Source: Caprimulgus europaeus (lineage: Eukaryota; Chordata; Aves; Caprimulgiformes; Caprimulgidae). Taken from it: 64,000 bases of DNA. The notes under the pieces are model-generated. The model was not told the origin of the DNA and did no database searches. It worked only from the letters and a program-made list of their open reading frames with translations. The translations under genes and the position numbers were made by a program. Every line of letters begins with the position of its first letter. Position 1 is the stretch's first letter. The stretch covers positions 115,532,246-115,596,245 of the forward strand of contig OU015523.1 of the NCBI GenBank assembly GCA_907165065.1. Direction: 5' to 3'. Positions 12,613-27,031 of the stretch are shown piece by piece.

Positions 12613-15600
12613 TGTCTTTTGAGTATACTGCTACCAGGAAACTTCATCCCTTAATGCTTCCAAAGCCCTTGCAAGTTCATGCTTTTCCTTTAAAAGGATA
12701 TAAATATGACCCTTATCAACCATGGGGGAGAGCAGGGAGTCCCTGGCATCCAGGATCTGGGGTGGCTGCTGGAGGGAAAGAACCCCCTCACTGAGGATGG
12801 AGACCATTGATGTTTGTTTCTGTTGGAGCAGAGCTTCAGCCTGAGCATGGGGTGAGCTGGGAGATGCCCATCTTTGTCCATCACTTGGCCTCATCTTTTT
12901 GTGTGTTTGGCTTTGGCTTTTTTTTTTTTTTGTCTGTGTCTGTATTTTATCGGCTCGAACAGCTGGTCTGGGTATGCTTGATGGCAACAGTTGTAGTAAC
13001 AGTCATTTTAATCTGGAAAATGGCATGGTGGGTGGTACATGTAATTTATGTGTTTTTTTCCAGTTTTGGGAACTGAAAAGTCAGGCCCCCCTGGTGATAG
13101 GAACTGTGGAAATTAATAACAAAGAGGGAAGAGCAATAGAGGGAATGACCTAGTCTTTTCTGAAAATAAAGGCCTCCAAAGGAAACAGCAACATATACAA
13201 TCTCATCACACACCTGTTCTGTCTCCCCTTCTGACAACATATCTCTGGAGACCCATTCAGCATGGATCTGCTAAGGAGTTCACTATATCCTAATGGCTTA
13301 AAAAGCCACTTGCTCTGCAGAGATACTCAGTGTTTTTCTTTAGAGAAAATCAAAGTATTCTGGTAGCATGTGCCTTGAACTCCCTGCTGGTATGAGGAGA
13401 AGGTGAGGTTCCAGTGTGGTGGCAGTACAAACAAAGCACAAGAGGCTCTTCTTTTCAAGAGATTTAATAATTGCCCAGCAATGTGTTAACTGTCCTGGGT
13501 TAAGAGTTAGGTGGACAACTAACCCTGATAAATATTACAGGATTCTGAGTGAAGGCTGAGGGGGAAAAAGAAACAAACAAAAAACTTTCTGACTTTAAAC
13601 AAATCACTACAGTACTCTGGGCTGCATATGTGCAGTTTAGGTAGATATTGGTATTTCAGCTGGGTTCTGTGCTGGTTTCCTGTGGTTCACCCTCAGCCCC
13701 AGGTCTCCCAGTCCAGGCTTGGTCTGCTGTACCAGCTGCTGTACAAATATGTGACAGGTCGCTCACAGCATAAAGAAAGAAAATAATTCATCAGCATCCC
13801 TGTCTTGGAGATGGGGAGATGAGGTAGCAAGAGATTAAGTGGAACGTCTGACGTCATGACAGAAATCTTTGGCAGCATTGTCAGCAGGACTCATATCGCT
13901 TCTAGTCTAGCATAGCTAACTGTGGGGTCCATCCATCAACTTCTGAAACAGCTTCAACATTATCAGTCAGACCAATGCAGTACGTGTAATTTCTTCCCTT
14001 GTGTTATTTACAGAACCTGAACATTAAAACACAGTTTGAAACAACTTTTATGCCACAATCTTTTTAATTATCATTTTATGGATACCTAACCTCTATCTGG
14101 TAATTATTTATTTTTTTTCTTGCTCTCCAAACATAGCAGTATTTAGAGCAAGAATATGCCATTCAGGCAGTGTGCTCTACAAAGAAACCTCTTATTTATT
14201 CCACATGGACGGCTGAGATAATGGGACAGAGCAGGAGGTGCCATCATGGTTTCAGCATGCTCCACTACAAAGAAATCATAGTACATTCATATTCAGCTGA
14301 ATCTGGACTTTTCATCTTTTGCCCTTGAAACACCCACTTTTAAGCTCACTGGGAGCAGGATCTCAAGGCCATTTTCTGTTTCTGCAGGCTGAGACTGTGC
14401 GTCTTGTTGTTTCTGCCTTTATGGGTTCAAGCCCTGAGGATGGAAGGCCAGTAAGAAGCAATCACACTGTCCTGTGTGCAGGAGGATAGATGTCAGCAGA
14501 AATTTGGGAGGAGATGAGATGTCCTGCTATGCAGTCAACAAGTGGCTGCTTCTGTGAGGGCACCTACAGAGTGATGTTTCAGTCCTTCCCAGTATGAAAA
14601 AGTAGCATTTTCCCTGTAGATGCACTTCTTAGTACTTCTTAACATCAGTTATTCTGGCGAAATGACTGCTGCTTGGGAAGGTAAGAAAGGAAAAAAGAGG
14701 CATCAATAACTAACCAAATCCACTCACTTTTCTAAAGACTTTGTAAACTTACTCTAAGAGCTGATGATTCTCAGTTAAAGGTGATCAGGATATTGGTTCC
14801 AACAGTCCCTCAAAAATGAGAATGCAGACTTCAGGCATTTTTAATGCAAAGCAGTTCAGCGCAGATCACAGTTAAAATTTTAGCTTGGTTATGGCTTTCT
14901 TATTAAAGGCAAAATACTGTTCTTGGTGTTGCATAGCTCAAAAAAATGAGGAAAGTAACATTCACCCCTCCACTACTTTGAGTTTGTTCATGACTTTGTT
15001 ATGAGACTTGCATCAGGGCATTAGTACTGCAACCTAGTTTCAGGAGGATGCTGAAGGGGACACTGTGAAACCAGGACTACATCAGTACCAGCACTAAACC
15101 CTGACAAGCAACTTATTCAGGGTACTTGAGCTCTGTCACCTACACTGCTTAAATGTTACCTTTTCAAAATGGCTCTTGGCATGCTTTTGGCTCATGTCAA
15201 AATACTATTCACCTAAGCATCTCCTAGCTATTATTCAGGTGCAAACACAAGCAAAACACTGTTCCCAGGAGATAGTGTGCATGCAGCCAGTGTATTCTGA
15301 AAGGCAAAAGAGTATAATATTGTGGAAATGCACACTACTCTGCACATTGGTCTCTGTGCCAAGAAACAGTCTGAGATTCAGTTAATGTTGTGCTGCCATT
15401 AGCATTTCTATATATATCGGGAGCCTGCTTTTGAAATGAATATCCATGGTTTGTTCACATCACAGAGAAGACTTGGAGAACCTGAACTGAGTTCTTGGAT
15501 GACACTAACCCAGAAAATGTGCACAACTGGCACAGTCCGTCTACCAGACTCCAGAAGACTAGACTGGAGGTAGTCTGCAATGAACCCCTTAGATGTGTAC

Positions 15601-17064
15601 AGTGTGGATGCTGAGTCCTTGGCACCATTTTCTCCATCCTACACATCACTTCCTGCTCTTCCTTGCTCATCCAGACCCATTCTGGGGATTTATACCCAGG
15701 TTATGCACAGTTCCCCAGGCAGTGGCCTGGCCACACTCTTATGTCTATTATTGAGGAACTACAGCTCTCATTCACCTGGAGCTGCAGAAGGATGCCCATG
15801 GTGAAGGTATTTCTTATGCCCTCTGGCACTGAAGTTGCAGAGGAATCCTAAGTGGACAATCCAATAGTAGCACTGAAAATCTTCCAGAGGTTATAACTCT
15901 TATATCACCGCATACAAGAAGTACTACACATAAAATTGTCATTATAGCCTCTTCTGGGGCCATAGCACAGTTGTCTGCACAAGACCCTGAACCTGAAAGT
16001 TCTGCCATAATAGCATCTGCCTTTGAAAGTCCTAAGGTACCAAGGTCACTGCTCAGGGACAACTGAGTGGACTTGAAACCCATTGAAAGGGTTTAAACAC
16101 AGGTACAAATGACAGCATGACAAAATTTCAAGCAGCCAGTCAGAATAAGAGTCTGTAAAATGTGTGATCCTAGTCATAAGAAAGTGCAAATCAAAGTTCT
16201 TATTTGTTCTCTCCAACATTTTGGGGATAGATGTCACAAAGGTAAGCTTAGCAAAAGACTTTTTTTTCCTAACATCCTCGACCAAAACCCTGAAGTTAAA
16301 CATCCCAGAACTTGAGATTGTTTTAAGTTTGGATCTAGTCTTGGGTTCATTTTAAGTGAACCATGTCAATGCCAGGATATGACATCTATTATATGCACAG
16401 ATTGAAATATCACTGAGATTCCCTGAAGGCCACTGCATTTTCAGCTTGAAATTCTGTACGGCTGCTACTGTAATCATATAATTCATGTAATTGTGAATTT
16501 CCCCAGGGAAGTTCCACGTCCCTGCAGACTCACACCTCTTCCACTGTGGTGTGCTGATTTTGCACTGTTACACTCCCACCTGTAATTTAAACCATGCAGG
16601 TGCTGCCTGGTCCAGGCCTGCTTCTGGCTTTTCTTTAAACAGATATTATTTCTGAGAAATTGTTTCTTTACATAGCTTACTTACAAAAGCATGTTTGTAG
16701 AAGGAACAGGACAAACCTTGATCATAGACACTACAATCAGACTGCTACCAAGTAACAGTGAGGGGAAAGACTGTTCTTTTCTCCTGTTTATAAATGCCAA
16801 TATGAGCAATTGGCAAATTATTGCCTTCAAAAAAGAACATTTGTTTGAGTTTTAACATGCTTATCTCTTGCCTGGAGTGGAATTCACCCCTTTTTAATAG
16901 GATTAGTTTGTCCTACTGTCTAAGAAGACCCTCTTGTCCCTCTGGAAAAAGAAATAATGAAGTGTAGATCTGTCATGGCTTTCCACGTGTTAGTTCCCTT
17001 GCCCTATCAACACAGAGTTTCAAATGTATCCTGTGGGTAGCCAAGTCAGAAAAACTAGTATACT
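12613..17064. other. noncoding DNA, nothing recognised
   Basis: No gene is identified. Just downstream of the CR1 copy, 12700-12900 is more GC-rich and has overlapping open frames on both strands (up to 118 codons on the minus strand). Their translations are low-complexity and unlike any family I know. A T-run lies near 12920. Confidence 0.55.
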
Positions 17065-17838
17065 CACAGAATCACAGCATGGTAGGAGTTGGAATGGACC
17101 TCAGGAGATCATCTAGTCCAACCCTCCTGCCAAAGCAGGTTCATCTAGAACAAGTTGCACAGGAAAGTGTCCAGGTGGGTTTTGAACATCTCCAGAGAAG
17201 GAGACTCCACAACCTCTCTGGGCAGCCTGTTCCAGTGAACTGGCACATGCACAGTAAAGAAGATTTTTATCATCTTCAGCTAGAACTTCCTGTGTTCCAT
17301 CTTGTGCCCATTGCCCCTTTTCCTGTCACTGAGCACCACTGAAAAGAGCCTGGCCCCATCCTCTCAACACCCACCCTTTAGGTATTTATAAGCACTGACA
17401 AGGTCCCCTCTCAGTCTTCTCCAGGCTGAATAGACCTAGCTCTCAGCCTTTCCTTATATGGGAGATGCTCCAGTCCCCTCATCATCTTTGTAGGCCTCCC
17501 CTGAACTCTCTGCAGTAGTTCCCAGTCTTTCTTGAACTGGAGAGCCCAGAACTAAACACAGTATTCCAGATGTGGCCTTACCAGGGCACAGTAAAGGGGG
17601 AGGAGAACCTCCCTCGACCTGCTGGCCTCACTCTTAATGCACCCAGGATACCATTGGCATTCTTGTCCATGAAGGCACATCACTGGCTCATGGTGAACTT
17701 GCTATTCAGCAGGACTCCCAGGTCCTTCTCTGCAGAGCTGCTTTCCAGCAAGTCAACCCTCCACCTATACCAGTGAATAGGGTTCACCCTCAGGTGCAGG
17801 ACTCTACACTTTCCTTTGTTGAAATTCATTAAGTTGAA
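17065..17838 (-). mobile_element. CR1 LINE, 3' fragment on the minus strand
   Basis: Read on the plus strand it starts with the reverse complement of the CR1 tail and 3' terminus (CACAGAATCACAGCATGG, then GACCTCAGGAGATCATCTAG). It continues through the antisense of the 3' end of ORF2, with phrases such as GCCTGTTCCAGTG and AACACAGTATTCCAGATGTG. Homology runs to about 17838, where the antisense of the codons after the reverse transcriptase core ends. It contains many stops and indels relative to a CR1 reading frame. It is the only CR1 fragment in the window on this strand. The open frames on its plus strand are antisense artefacts. Confidence 0.92.
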
Positions 17839-20800
17839 GGAACAGGAAAATAAATAATAATAATAAAAATACTATGAGAGCTACTATTCTAATATTAGCA
17901 ATGTATCTTAAATTGTGAATCACTTCATCAGATGAATTTTGAATTACTGCATTGATGTATCACTTAAATCAGCCTAAAAAGATATTACTAGTGATGCTCA
18001 GAAACTGGAGCTAGTGATATATTCACTGGCAGCTAAAGAAGGAAAAAAGAGGGCCAGTTCCTGGCCAGTTTATTGAATCAATAAATAATTGTGAATAAAC
18101 CGTTATTGTCTGCTCATCATAGAAGCAGGCTGAGGACACATCACACTGATTTTAATGAGTTAGGTTCAGGAAAAATCAGTGCATCAGCAGGGGCAACGCT
18201 TCTCTTCTGATGGCTTGGACTCAGGAGGGAGATTAAGGGACCTTACGTGTGACTCGCTGTGTGCAGAGTGTTGCAGAGAAGGAAAGGGAGCTAGTGGTCC
18301 CGTGTCTCTCCTCACTCTTCACCAAAATGCTTGTGGAAACAGTAAACTCTACGCTGATCTAAAGCATAGCAGGCTGCAGTGGAAGTCAAGGTATGTATCT
18401 GAAATTCACTTCCCCTGGAGCACCTGTAAGACATCAAGGTACTACTCAACTCCTTCTGTGGGACAGTGTCAACATGTTAAACTCTGACCCAGTACAGTTA
18501 CTTGTCTGATAAGGTGGTTGTCACTGAGCAAGGGAAGCTGAAAAATGCCCCTGTGAAGAAGTACAAGAATCTCAAGCTTTATTCTCTGGCACATGATACA
18601 ATTTAATCTACTATTGTCCAAATTTCTGCTCTTCTCTGCAGCCTACATGTGTGTGCAGAAGTCTGAGCAATGTGATGTGCCCCTTAGTCTCAGCTTTTGC
18701 TTGTCAGTCTGAACCAATGGGCTTTTACCACAACCAGCTGCAGGCTGTTAGCTTTAGTGCTCATATCGACCTCAGCTCTGAGTAAATGTGAAAAAAACCC
18801 AACAATCCTCAAGTGACTGCAGTTTTGATAGGACATCAGGAGAAATCGCAGGACTTTAACAGTGAGAGCTGTGGAGTTCTAGCAGAATCATCTTTCCTTG
18901 GCAGGTGAAGGGGCCAGGGTCATGTCTGGAGGTGCCTCCTTGCCTACTGAACCACAGGCAACACATTTCCCCTGGAAACCTGATCTTTTTTATGATCAGA
19001 GCTGTATGTTGTCGATTGGGAGAGTGGCAAGGGAGACATGAAGAAAGACTGTGAAAGTCAGGAGGGACAGACGGGTTATTTCCTTATCTACCAAAATAAA
19101 TTAAAACAGCAAAATAGTAAGCAGATTAAGATACTTAAGACCACATTTGGCAAAGGTGATGATGCTGCCAGACATAAACAAAAGCAACAACTCGTAGATG
19201 ACATACACAAATGCACCATGACCACGATAAAAATGAGAGATTTATGAAAGCTTAGTATATCTTGTGGCCTTCTTCGTCACACTCTGCTCATTTGAGTGGC
19301 ATCAAGTGTAAATATCAAAAGCCCAGATGACATGCTGTTTTGGATATTGGTTCGAACTGTTTATCCTATTATTACCATGGCATTTGCAAGTGTTATCTTT
19401 GGGTACCAGAGCATGGATGAATAACTATGAATGATATTTCAGAGCTGTCCTATCACTAATGAAATCCACACTTGTAATTAGTTTCATCTAAAGAATATGA
19501 AGTTCCCTCACTAGGCATTTATGGTTTTTATTCCTGATTTATAACATACTTACTGATGCAGGAGTTAACAGATTAGATTGCTGAATGCCTGGAGTGATCA
19601 CACAGACAATGGAAACAAAGCATCTTCTTAATCAATCATTTTGCTAGCTATTTAGCTGGCTTTGGTCCTAAGAGATCACTGGACGGAGAGGCCATTACTC
19701 AAAAAAAAAAAAAAAAAAAAGAGAGGAGAAAGTGCATTCATTATTATTTTCTAACTATGCACCCTTGCATAGTCCCAGCTGCTTATGCAACATGAATGAC
19801 ATTATTTGTATTTCTTGAAGAGTCCCTAATCAGGTTCTGCACTGCTGAATGCCTTTGTTTGGGAGGTAAGCACGCCTCTGAATTAACCTCTCTAACACTT
19901 CTTTTTCCCTCTCTGTTGCTCAGTGCCCACGTAATCCTGGGAACTGTTCATCTTGGATTCAATTGTCCATTGTCAGAACAAAAGACCAGACATCACTTAA
20001 GGCTCTAGGAACTGACTGGCTATTTACAGTATATCAGAAGTCCTTTGGACTTACATCTCAGGTTTCAGCAAGGATTTGTGGTGAAACTTGTTCATCTTTT
20101 AGCCCTTTCTGCGATGCTGGGTATTCCTTTTCTCAAATTCTCTACATCTATTTAGCTGCCTAGGACATTAGTGCTCAGCCTGAAAAAATGAAATTATACA
20201 AGCAGTGTTTTCTGTAAAAGCCTGCTTAATGCAGGGTATTAAGATTCCTCTTGGCCTTTTATAATCAAGGTTGCAGAGATGTGTGCTTTGTCCGGAACCC
20301 AGTGTTGTGCTTTCCAAGTTATTTCCGAAAAAAGACCTCCGTGCAGGGTCTGTTTTGTCTGAAATCCTACTCACTCTTTCCTTTCAGGTTTTCTTCTCTT
20401 CATAAATTTAATCCTCAGACTTAGAATTCTCTCCTTATTTTCTTAGTTATGATGAGAGTGAACAGCTGGACCATTTTGCAGACTTTGTTGACAGTGCTTA
20501 GTTCTTACTTCTCCCCCCTCTTTTTTTTTCAGACAGTCCCTGGCTCACTTTGTCTGGCTACTGTCTGACATGTCAGCTTACACTATTCCAGCTCCCAGCT
20601 GTTCTTTCCTTTCATGCTATGGATTGTTCTTTGCATTATAGTCAAACACGGGTTTTTATTTCCAGAGGGCTAATCTGTTTCCACAGCAACCTATAAAATG
20701 GAGAAATCTGATCCCAGAACTTTTCTTTAAAACTTTTACATGTGTATATAAACACATATGTATTTGTCCATCTTAAAGGCAATTGCTGTAGCTATGAAAT

Positions 20801-23800
20801 GGAAGCTGTTATGAACACTCAGGAATCGGTAAGTTCTCAAACTGCTTAAGCTACACCATCACATTTCTGATTCTCATTATAGATATTGCCAAAAAATGAC
20901 TGGGAATATTTTCCATCAGACATGGCTGCAGTTGCAAAATTGGATAAGTTAAACTAAGTTATTGGGACATCCTTGTTTACTCAGTGTCAGATATTTCTGT
21001 GAAAATTTTGCCGGTTGACTATTAATTATCATTGTCAAACGCCACCGCTGCAAACTTACTTGGAACCGAGTGACTGAGCTGATATCCCTCTGCTTGAATT
21101 GTAAATGCTCTGGAATCTAAGTTAAATACTGCTATGGAAGAAAAGTAAGATTATACCTTCCCCTTTTGAAAAGCTAGCTATCCTTTGTAGCTGATGAAAG
21201 CTAGCAGCAGCACAAACTTTCTTTCCTGTTGATAAGGTAAGAGAAACAGCAAATACCTATCTGCAGAGAAGTCTGTCTTCTCTGTATTTGCTTGAGCAAT
21301 TTTGAATGCAGGTGACATACTAAATGAAGCTGCCCCCATGTAGAGCCTATTCAGATGTGGTGGCCATATCTCATCACCTGGAAGTTCAGATAAACTTTTT
21401 ATCCTGATCTATAACTGCTGATCCCCAGGGAAGTTTGGGTAGCTCCAGCTGGCTACCTGTCTTGGTGTTACCAACCCACTCAAGTCCTCCGAAGCCATAA
21501 ATCATTGGTCTTCCTTGTGCTCTGGCAGTTACTTAATAAGCAGGCTGAGCCTTCTTCAAAATCCATCGAAGCCTGCACTGTCTTTATAACCTGGGGCTTG
21601 ACACCCAAGATGAATCTTAGGAGGTTAAGCCACAGTTTGATTCATCATTCCCTTAAGGATTAGCTTCATTATTTTAAAATCAGGATAGTGACCAGATACC
21701 TTCTGAGCTGGGACCAAGAAGGACAGAAGGTCAATGAACCCAGTCTGTTCAGGGTATACTAACTTGATGTGGCAAAATATCTGTCTGGCTCTAAATCCTT
21801 GACTTAGGAGTGTCAGGATGGAAAAGTCACAGCACTTTCATATATATTTGAGAGCTTCTCTTTGCACATTTTTTTCACCAAACACATAAATCTATATTAC
21901 TACACATCTGAACTGGAAATGAGTTACACCAAGGCTTCTGAAAATATTTTAAAGTGCTTCAAGAATGACACCAAATAAGCCAATACTGGAATATTCTTGG
22001 AGCATCAGTTCACTCCAAACTCACCTCTTGTAGTGTTAAAGGCGAGTTTAGCTCCTTGTTGAATTGTTATTTAAATCTGTATATATTATAGGAATCAACT
22101 GCAAAGATTTCCATCAAAATACTTTAAAAAAGGTCCTAAAACACTGGCTCATGGTGCTGTTAAGGAAAAATCTTGGTTCAAAGATCACCCACATAACTGT
22201 GGATGTAATACAAATAACACATAAATGTTCATGGATATTGTGCATGTGTTTGTTCTTATATTCCCTGATCTACCCCTTCTTTGTACCCACTGCTACACCA
22301 GACACCCCACAGACACCCTGTGCACGCTTGTGCAGTCACATATGAAGTCACTTGCTAATGGTGTAGGCTTCCAAACTTGTCTGGACATGAAAGGTCCCAT
22401 TATCTATGGTCTTGAGAAGATCCTTAGCAGGATTCCCAAAACACAGCAGTAGACTGCTGCTGCTACTACACTCAAGCAATAAATTAGATCAAATGTGTTC
22501 CTGGAGGATCAGAGCACAGCTTGGTTTGCCCATTGCTTTTAATTCTTATCTTCATCTTTCTTTATCTTCCATGGAAAAGTCAAGCTTACTCCTTCTTTCA
22601 TCCTTTTTTTCCCTTTCAGCTTAATCATACCCTCTATATGAATTGTGCTAGTGTCTGAGATTTTTATTCCTGGTCAGTCCTTGCAAAAATATTCACAGAA
22701 ATGTGGATTGCTGATACAATGCCTCTGGGTGACAGTAGTGTTTAAAACAGTTTGTAGGAACACTCCTATTTTCTAGCATGGTCAAAGTCATTGGCTAATG
22801 AGTAAAATCCCAGGGCAGAGAATTTTTTTGCTGTAATAAGGCTAATGAGGCACTGTGACTGTGTTATCATTAAAATTGGGCAAATGTGATGGTCCTGGAG
22901 GATTTGTCAACACCTCTAACTAGTCTTGGAGGGATGCCAACCTAGTTTGATGTTCCATCCTCCCTCGTGCACTCCTCATCCCTTACATCTGCCTCCTCAA
23001 TCCTTTGGTGATTTCTACAAAACAAACCTCATGTAAATATATACACTTTTTCTCCTACTTAATAGAAAAACTTGTGTTTATTATTAAGAATTCTACATTC
23101 TGTTGGAACTTCAAGGGAAACATGGTGTCTATGTTGATAGTGTTCCTTCTTCTTTTGCCTGATATGATTTTAATTTTCTCTCAGCTGGATTCTTGTCTCT
23201 CTTTCCCCAGTCCTCTTCAAAACAGGTTGCTAATCTGAGATTGCTCAGAATAATTAATTTTTTAACATCCTGGGAATTTTGAAACACAGGCAAATCTCCT
23301 ATCAGTGCTTCCAAGGGCATAAGTCACTACAGTATTAACAACAAGCTGAGGAAATATAATTATTAGTTTTTTGATACATGGTCCATGGTAATGGAGCCCA
23401 GAAAATTGTCCATAGGGACATTCATGACATATTGCACAAGTGAATGCCTAACTATGCTCACTCTGCCCATAACTTGAGTTGGTCAGGCTCCTTGTACTTG
23501 TTTGTTTTCTGATTATATCAAAGTTTTCTACCCCTGGGAAGCATCAAGCTGTCTGTGCTGTCTATGCACCTGAAGAGTCTGAGAGGTTTCAAAAGCATTA
23601 ACAGTAATAGTACATGCACTGACCACCTGCAGAACATTTTCTATTTTCTGGAAGCACCAGCTTCACCATATGTGTCATGGAGGAACTTTAGATACCTCTG
23701 ACATTTAGGTAATCATTGATGTGCAGAGATTTGCATCTCTGTGTTGGAGTGAAATACTTACTGTACGGTATTGTTTCAGGCACCCCTATGTTTTCTTAGG

Positions 23801-26009
23801 TCTTTGCCCGAATGCCTCACAGTCCCTCACTTATACTCAATAAAGCTAAAAAATACTAATAAGGCCATTTCATCACTGAACATGTGAGAGACATTAATTG
23901 TAAAAGGTAGGTCTATAGGCATCCCTAGCCTGTGCAACAGCACATAAACCAGTAGCAACACAAGGACCTGCAGCAATCCTCCAGCCTGGGCTGGCACCAT
24001 GACCATTTTGACACCCATTCTCCTCCTCCTGGGGTGAGTTCCCACTGTTTGCTGCTGAATTCTTGCAGCATGAACTATTGCAGAAGTATGGGACTAGGGC
24101 TTGTTCTGTCTCTAAGCCACTTGTATATATTTTTTTTTTTAGCCAATGCAGACAAATTTCAATACTCCTTAACTGGCACCAGAAGGACTCTTTGAAGGTG
24201 AACAAAGGGCTGCATCTTCAAAGTGGTTCTTTGTACCTATAGAATAAATGTCTCCTCTCTACCCTTTGTGGGCCCAGGTGATAAGAGCCACTTTTGGACA
24301 AAAGACACAAACCAAGATATATGGGATGGACAGCTCAATAACTTGACTGGCAAACGTGAGTATCCCACCCCCAATCTTCTTTAACAATTGAATTTTCACA
24401 GTACAAAGCCTCCTAGAGTCTGGTTTTCTAATTAAAGCATCTTTAGGAAGAAAAGGTCCAAACCTTCACACTGGTATTTTTTTCCTCCCAGGCTGTACAT
24501 TTATAATAGCAGCCTGTCTCAACTTGTCAGAGCACGTCTCTGATATAATGAGTCAGAGGAATTAACTAATTTACCACAGCTGGCCTCACTCTTTTGCCCT
24601 GAAAATTCCTGTATTTAGGTAATACAGCTGTGAACTTCCCTCTATCACAAAAAGATTCTGAGGGACTAGAAAAGAAGAAAATAAAAAGATTGTAACACCC
24701 CCCCCAACACACACCACCACCTCCCAGTCTAAATCTGCCTTTGGGGCTTGTACATCCTGTCCCAGGGCACACGGATTTTGCCTTTGAGGATTCAGCCGTG
24801 GCAGTGCCAAGACTCTTGATGTATTCTCCTATCTCAAACATGGTTTTTGTGGTGCACTGGAAAATCCTCCCTTGTGTCCAGTCTTCAGACAGTATCTGAG
24901 GTCATTAGTAAAGGTCTTTTAACTCAGACAATAACAGCTTGAGCTTAAGCTCCACTTCATAGTGCAGGAGTGACAGACACTCACAGTTGCCTTGCTGTAT
25001 TTCAAGAACGCCTACCTAGTTTACACCAAATAACTGAAAAATGAAGGAGGTTTAAACTCCTATTAAAACCTCCTGTAAAACCAGAGGTTGTGCAGTCTGA
25101 AGTTTAGGATTGGGCTGTGTGTATTGGGGTCCATCACGAAAGTCATCCCCAGCAAGGTGTCTGAGCCTTCACATCTCTCTTCCTTATTTCACAGCAGCTG
25201 CCCCCATGATGTGTGGGTCCTTCAGGGGAGTCCCAGGAATCAACCTCTTTCCAAGCTCCTCCCTAACTACAGGCTATATGAGAAAGAGGAAGACACCCTA
25301 AAATAACAGCAGACACTCTGGTATTGTTTAATAGCTGACTTTCTGACAGCTTGATCTACCGGACTGCATTAGATCTATACTTCAGAAGAGCTGGGGCTTG
25401 AATAGACAGTCTGATGATGCAGAGAGTGCTTTTTCTCTCCCCTTTGGTTCATGAGATCAGAGATGTACTCCCTGTGTCAAGTTGGATGACAGATGTATTG
25501 AACAGTGGCTCACTGTGTCTGGGATCCCTGGGGCCACATGGGAGTATATGAATTCTCATGGATATGGTTTGTAGTGAGCCGAATGGGCTAATAAGAAAAA
25601 GTGTGAGAAAGCCTGGTCCCGTGTGCCTCTTGTGCAGTACATAGGAGGAGGATGTGATAGCCCTTATTTTATGATGTCCACGGAACTCTTCAGCAAGACA
25701 TGTTTGATACCAGGCATCAATATTCATCAGGGTTTCTGAGTCCCGAGTTTGTGGAAATGTTTTGTGGACTTGGCCAGAAGGTAGTGTTAAGGTTGACTCC
25801 AGCTGTTGGTGTGGACATATGCTGAGATTTCCAGGCTCTGAAAAAGGGAAAAAAAATCAGTCATACCTATTCTCTGTGCTCATTTTTAAGCCACCATTCA
25901 TTAACTATTTGGATGCTGGCAGTTTTGCTGTTATATTTCGTATAAAACATGTGAAAATAGAAGAAAATAAAGAGAGTGTGACTCACTATGTGGCATACAT
26001 AGCCAAAGG
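17839..26009. other. noncoding DNA, nothing recognised
   Basis: Eight kilobases without a recognisable gene or transposon. It holds a short ATA repeat near 17858, a pure run of 20 A at 19701-19720, a C-run with CA-rich DNA near 24696-24722, and many short open frames. The segment 21000-21120 carries several CpGs and an ATTAATTATC-like motif, which may or may not be meaningful. Confidence 0.55.
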
Positions 26010-26783
26010 GTGCCTGTATCCTGCCCCTGTCAGGCAGAAGGCAGATACCCAAATGGAAACAGTGAACGGAAGGAAGTTCAAGGTGGGAGCAGCAGGCAGA
26101 CTCCCTCCTTGCCCACCTTGCCCTCCCCGATGCCTCTGAACAACAGGTATGAGGCTCTGGTGGAGGAAGGACAGTCAAGTGAGGATGTGGATGATGGGCA
26201 TTCTACACCAGAGGGGTCTCCACAGCCAGAAAGACCTACCTCCCATATCACATCCACATCCACCAAGCAGAAAAGAAGGGTTCTCACTGTAGGTGACTCT
26301 GTTTTGAGGGGAACAGAAGGTCCAATATGCCAAGTAGATCCTCCTCACAGGGAGTTCTACTGTGTCCCCAGAGCCTGGGTTAAGGACATCACTAGGAAAC
26401 TTCCTAGCTTAGTAAAGTCCACAGATTACTGCCCATTACTGATTTTCCAGGTGGGTGGTGAGGAAGCTGCAACTTGCAGTCTGTGAGCAATCAAGAGAGA
26501 CTTCAGGGCTTTGGGACAGTTAGTGAGAGAATCTGGGGTGCAGGTTGTTTTTCCTTCTCTCCTTCCAGTTGCAAGCAGTGACACTGGAAGGAACAGAAGG
26601 ATATAATCTATAAGCACATGGCTCTGTGGCTGGTGTCACCAGCAAAATTTTGGGTTTTTTGATAATGGGATGACCTACATGGCACCAGGTATGCTGGCAT
26701 CAAATGGGAGACACCTTTCTCAGAGGGGGAAGAGGGTTTTTGCCCAAGAGATTGTGGGGCTGATTGACAGGGCTTTAAACTAG
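26010..26783 (+). pseudogene. CR1 ORF1 remnant, SGNH/esterase-like, two nonsense codons
   Basis: CR1 ORF1 proteins bind RNA and carry a lipase/esterase-like (SGNH) domain. Here one frame can be followed for 257 codons to a normal-looking stop at 26781-26783. It is interrupted by only two in-frame nonsense codons, TGA at 26484-26486 and TAA at 26604-26606, and no frameshift. The Gly-Asp-Ser nucleophile block is at codons 95-97 (26292-26300). The block expected to hold the Asp-x-x-His pair reads Asn-Gly-Arg-His at codons 232-235 (26703-26714), so the His is kept and the Asp appears lost. The N-terminal zinc-finger part usual for CR1 ORF1 is not visible, and the ATG at 26010 is only the first one in the frame, not a proven start. 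It is a dead retrotransposon gene. Confidence 0.85.
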
Positions 26784-27031
26784 ATGGGAAGGGGAAGGGG
26801 GATAACAATATCAAAATTGTCTGTGACAAGCGGCACGATGACACATCAGGGTGGGAGGGATGGGGTGACAGTAAGGGCCTTCAACCATTTGCCCTGAGGA
26901 ATGCAGTGGGCACTGCAGCACAGGCAAAGTCGTACAGAGACAAGCCAGAAACAGGAGCCAGCGGGGTAGCTGCCATGAAACACCTTGGGGGAATAAAGAG
27001 GTGTCCATTTAAGAAGGTGACACAGCCACCA

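Noticed and set aside
12631-12987. 118-codon minus-strand frame beside a CR1 copy
   Set aside because: The Lys/Gln-rich N-terminus comes from the antisense of a T-run, and the rest matches no known family.
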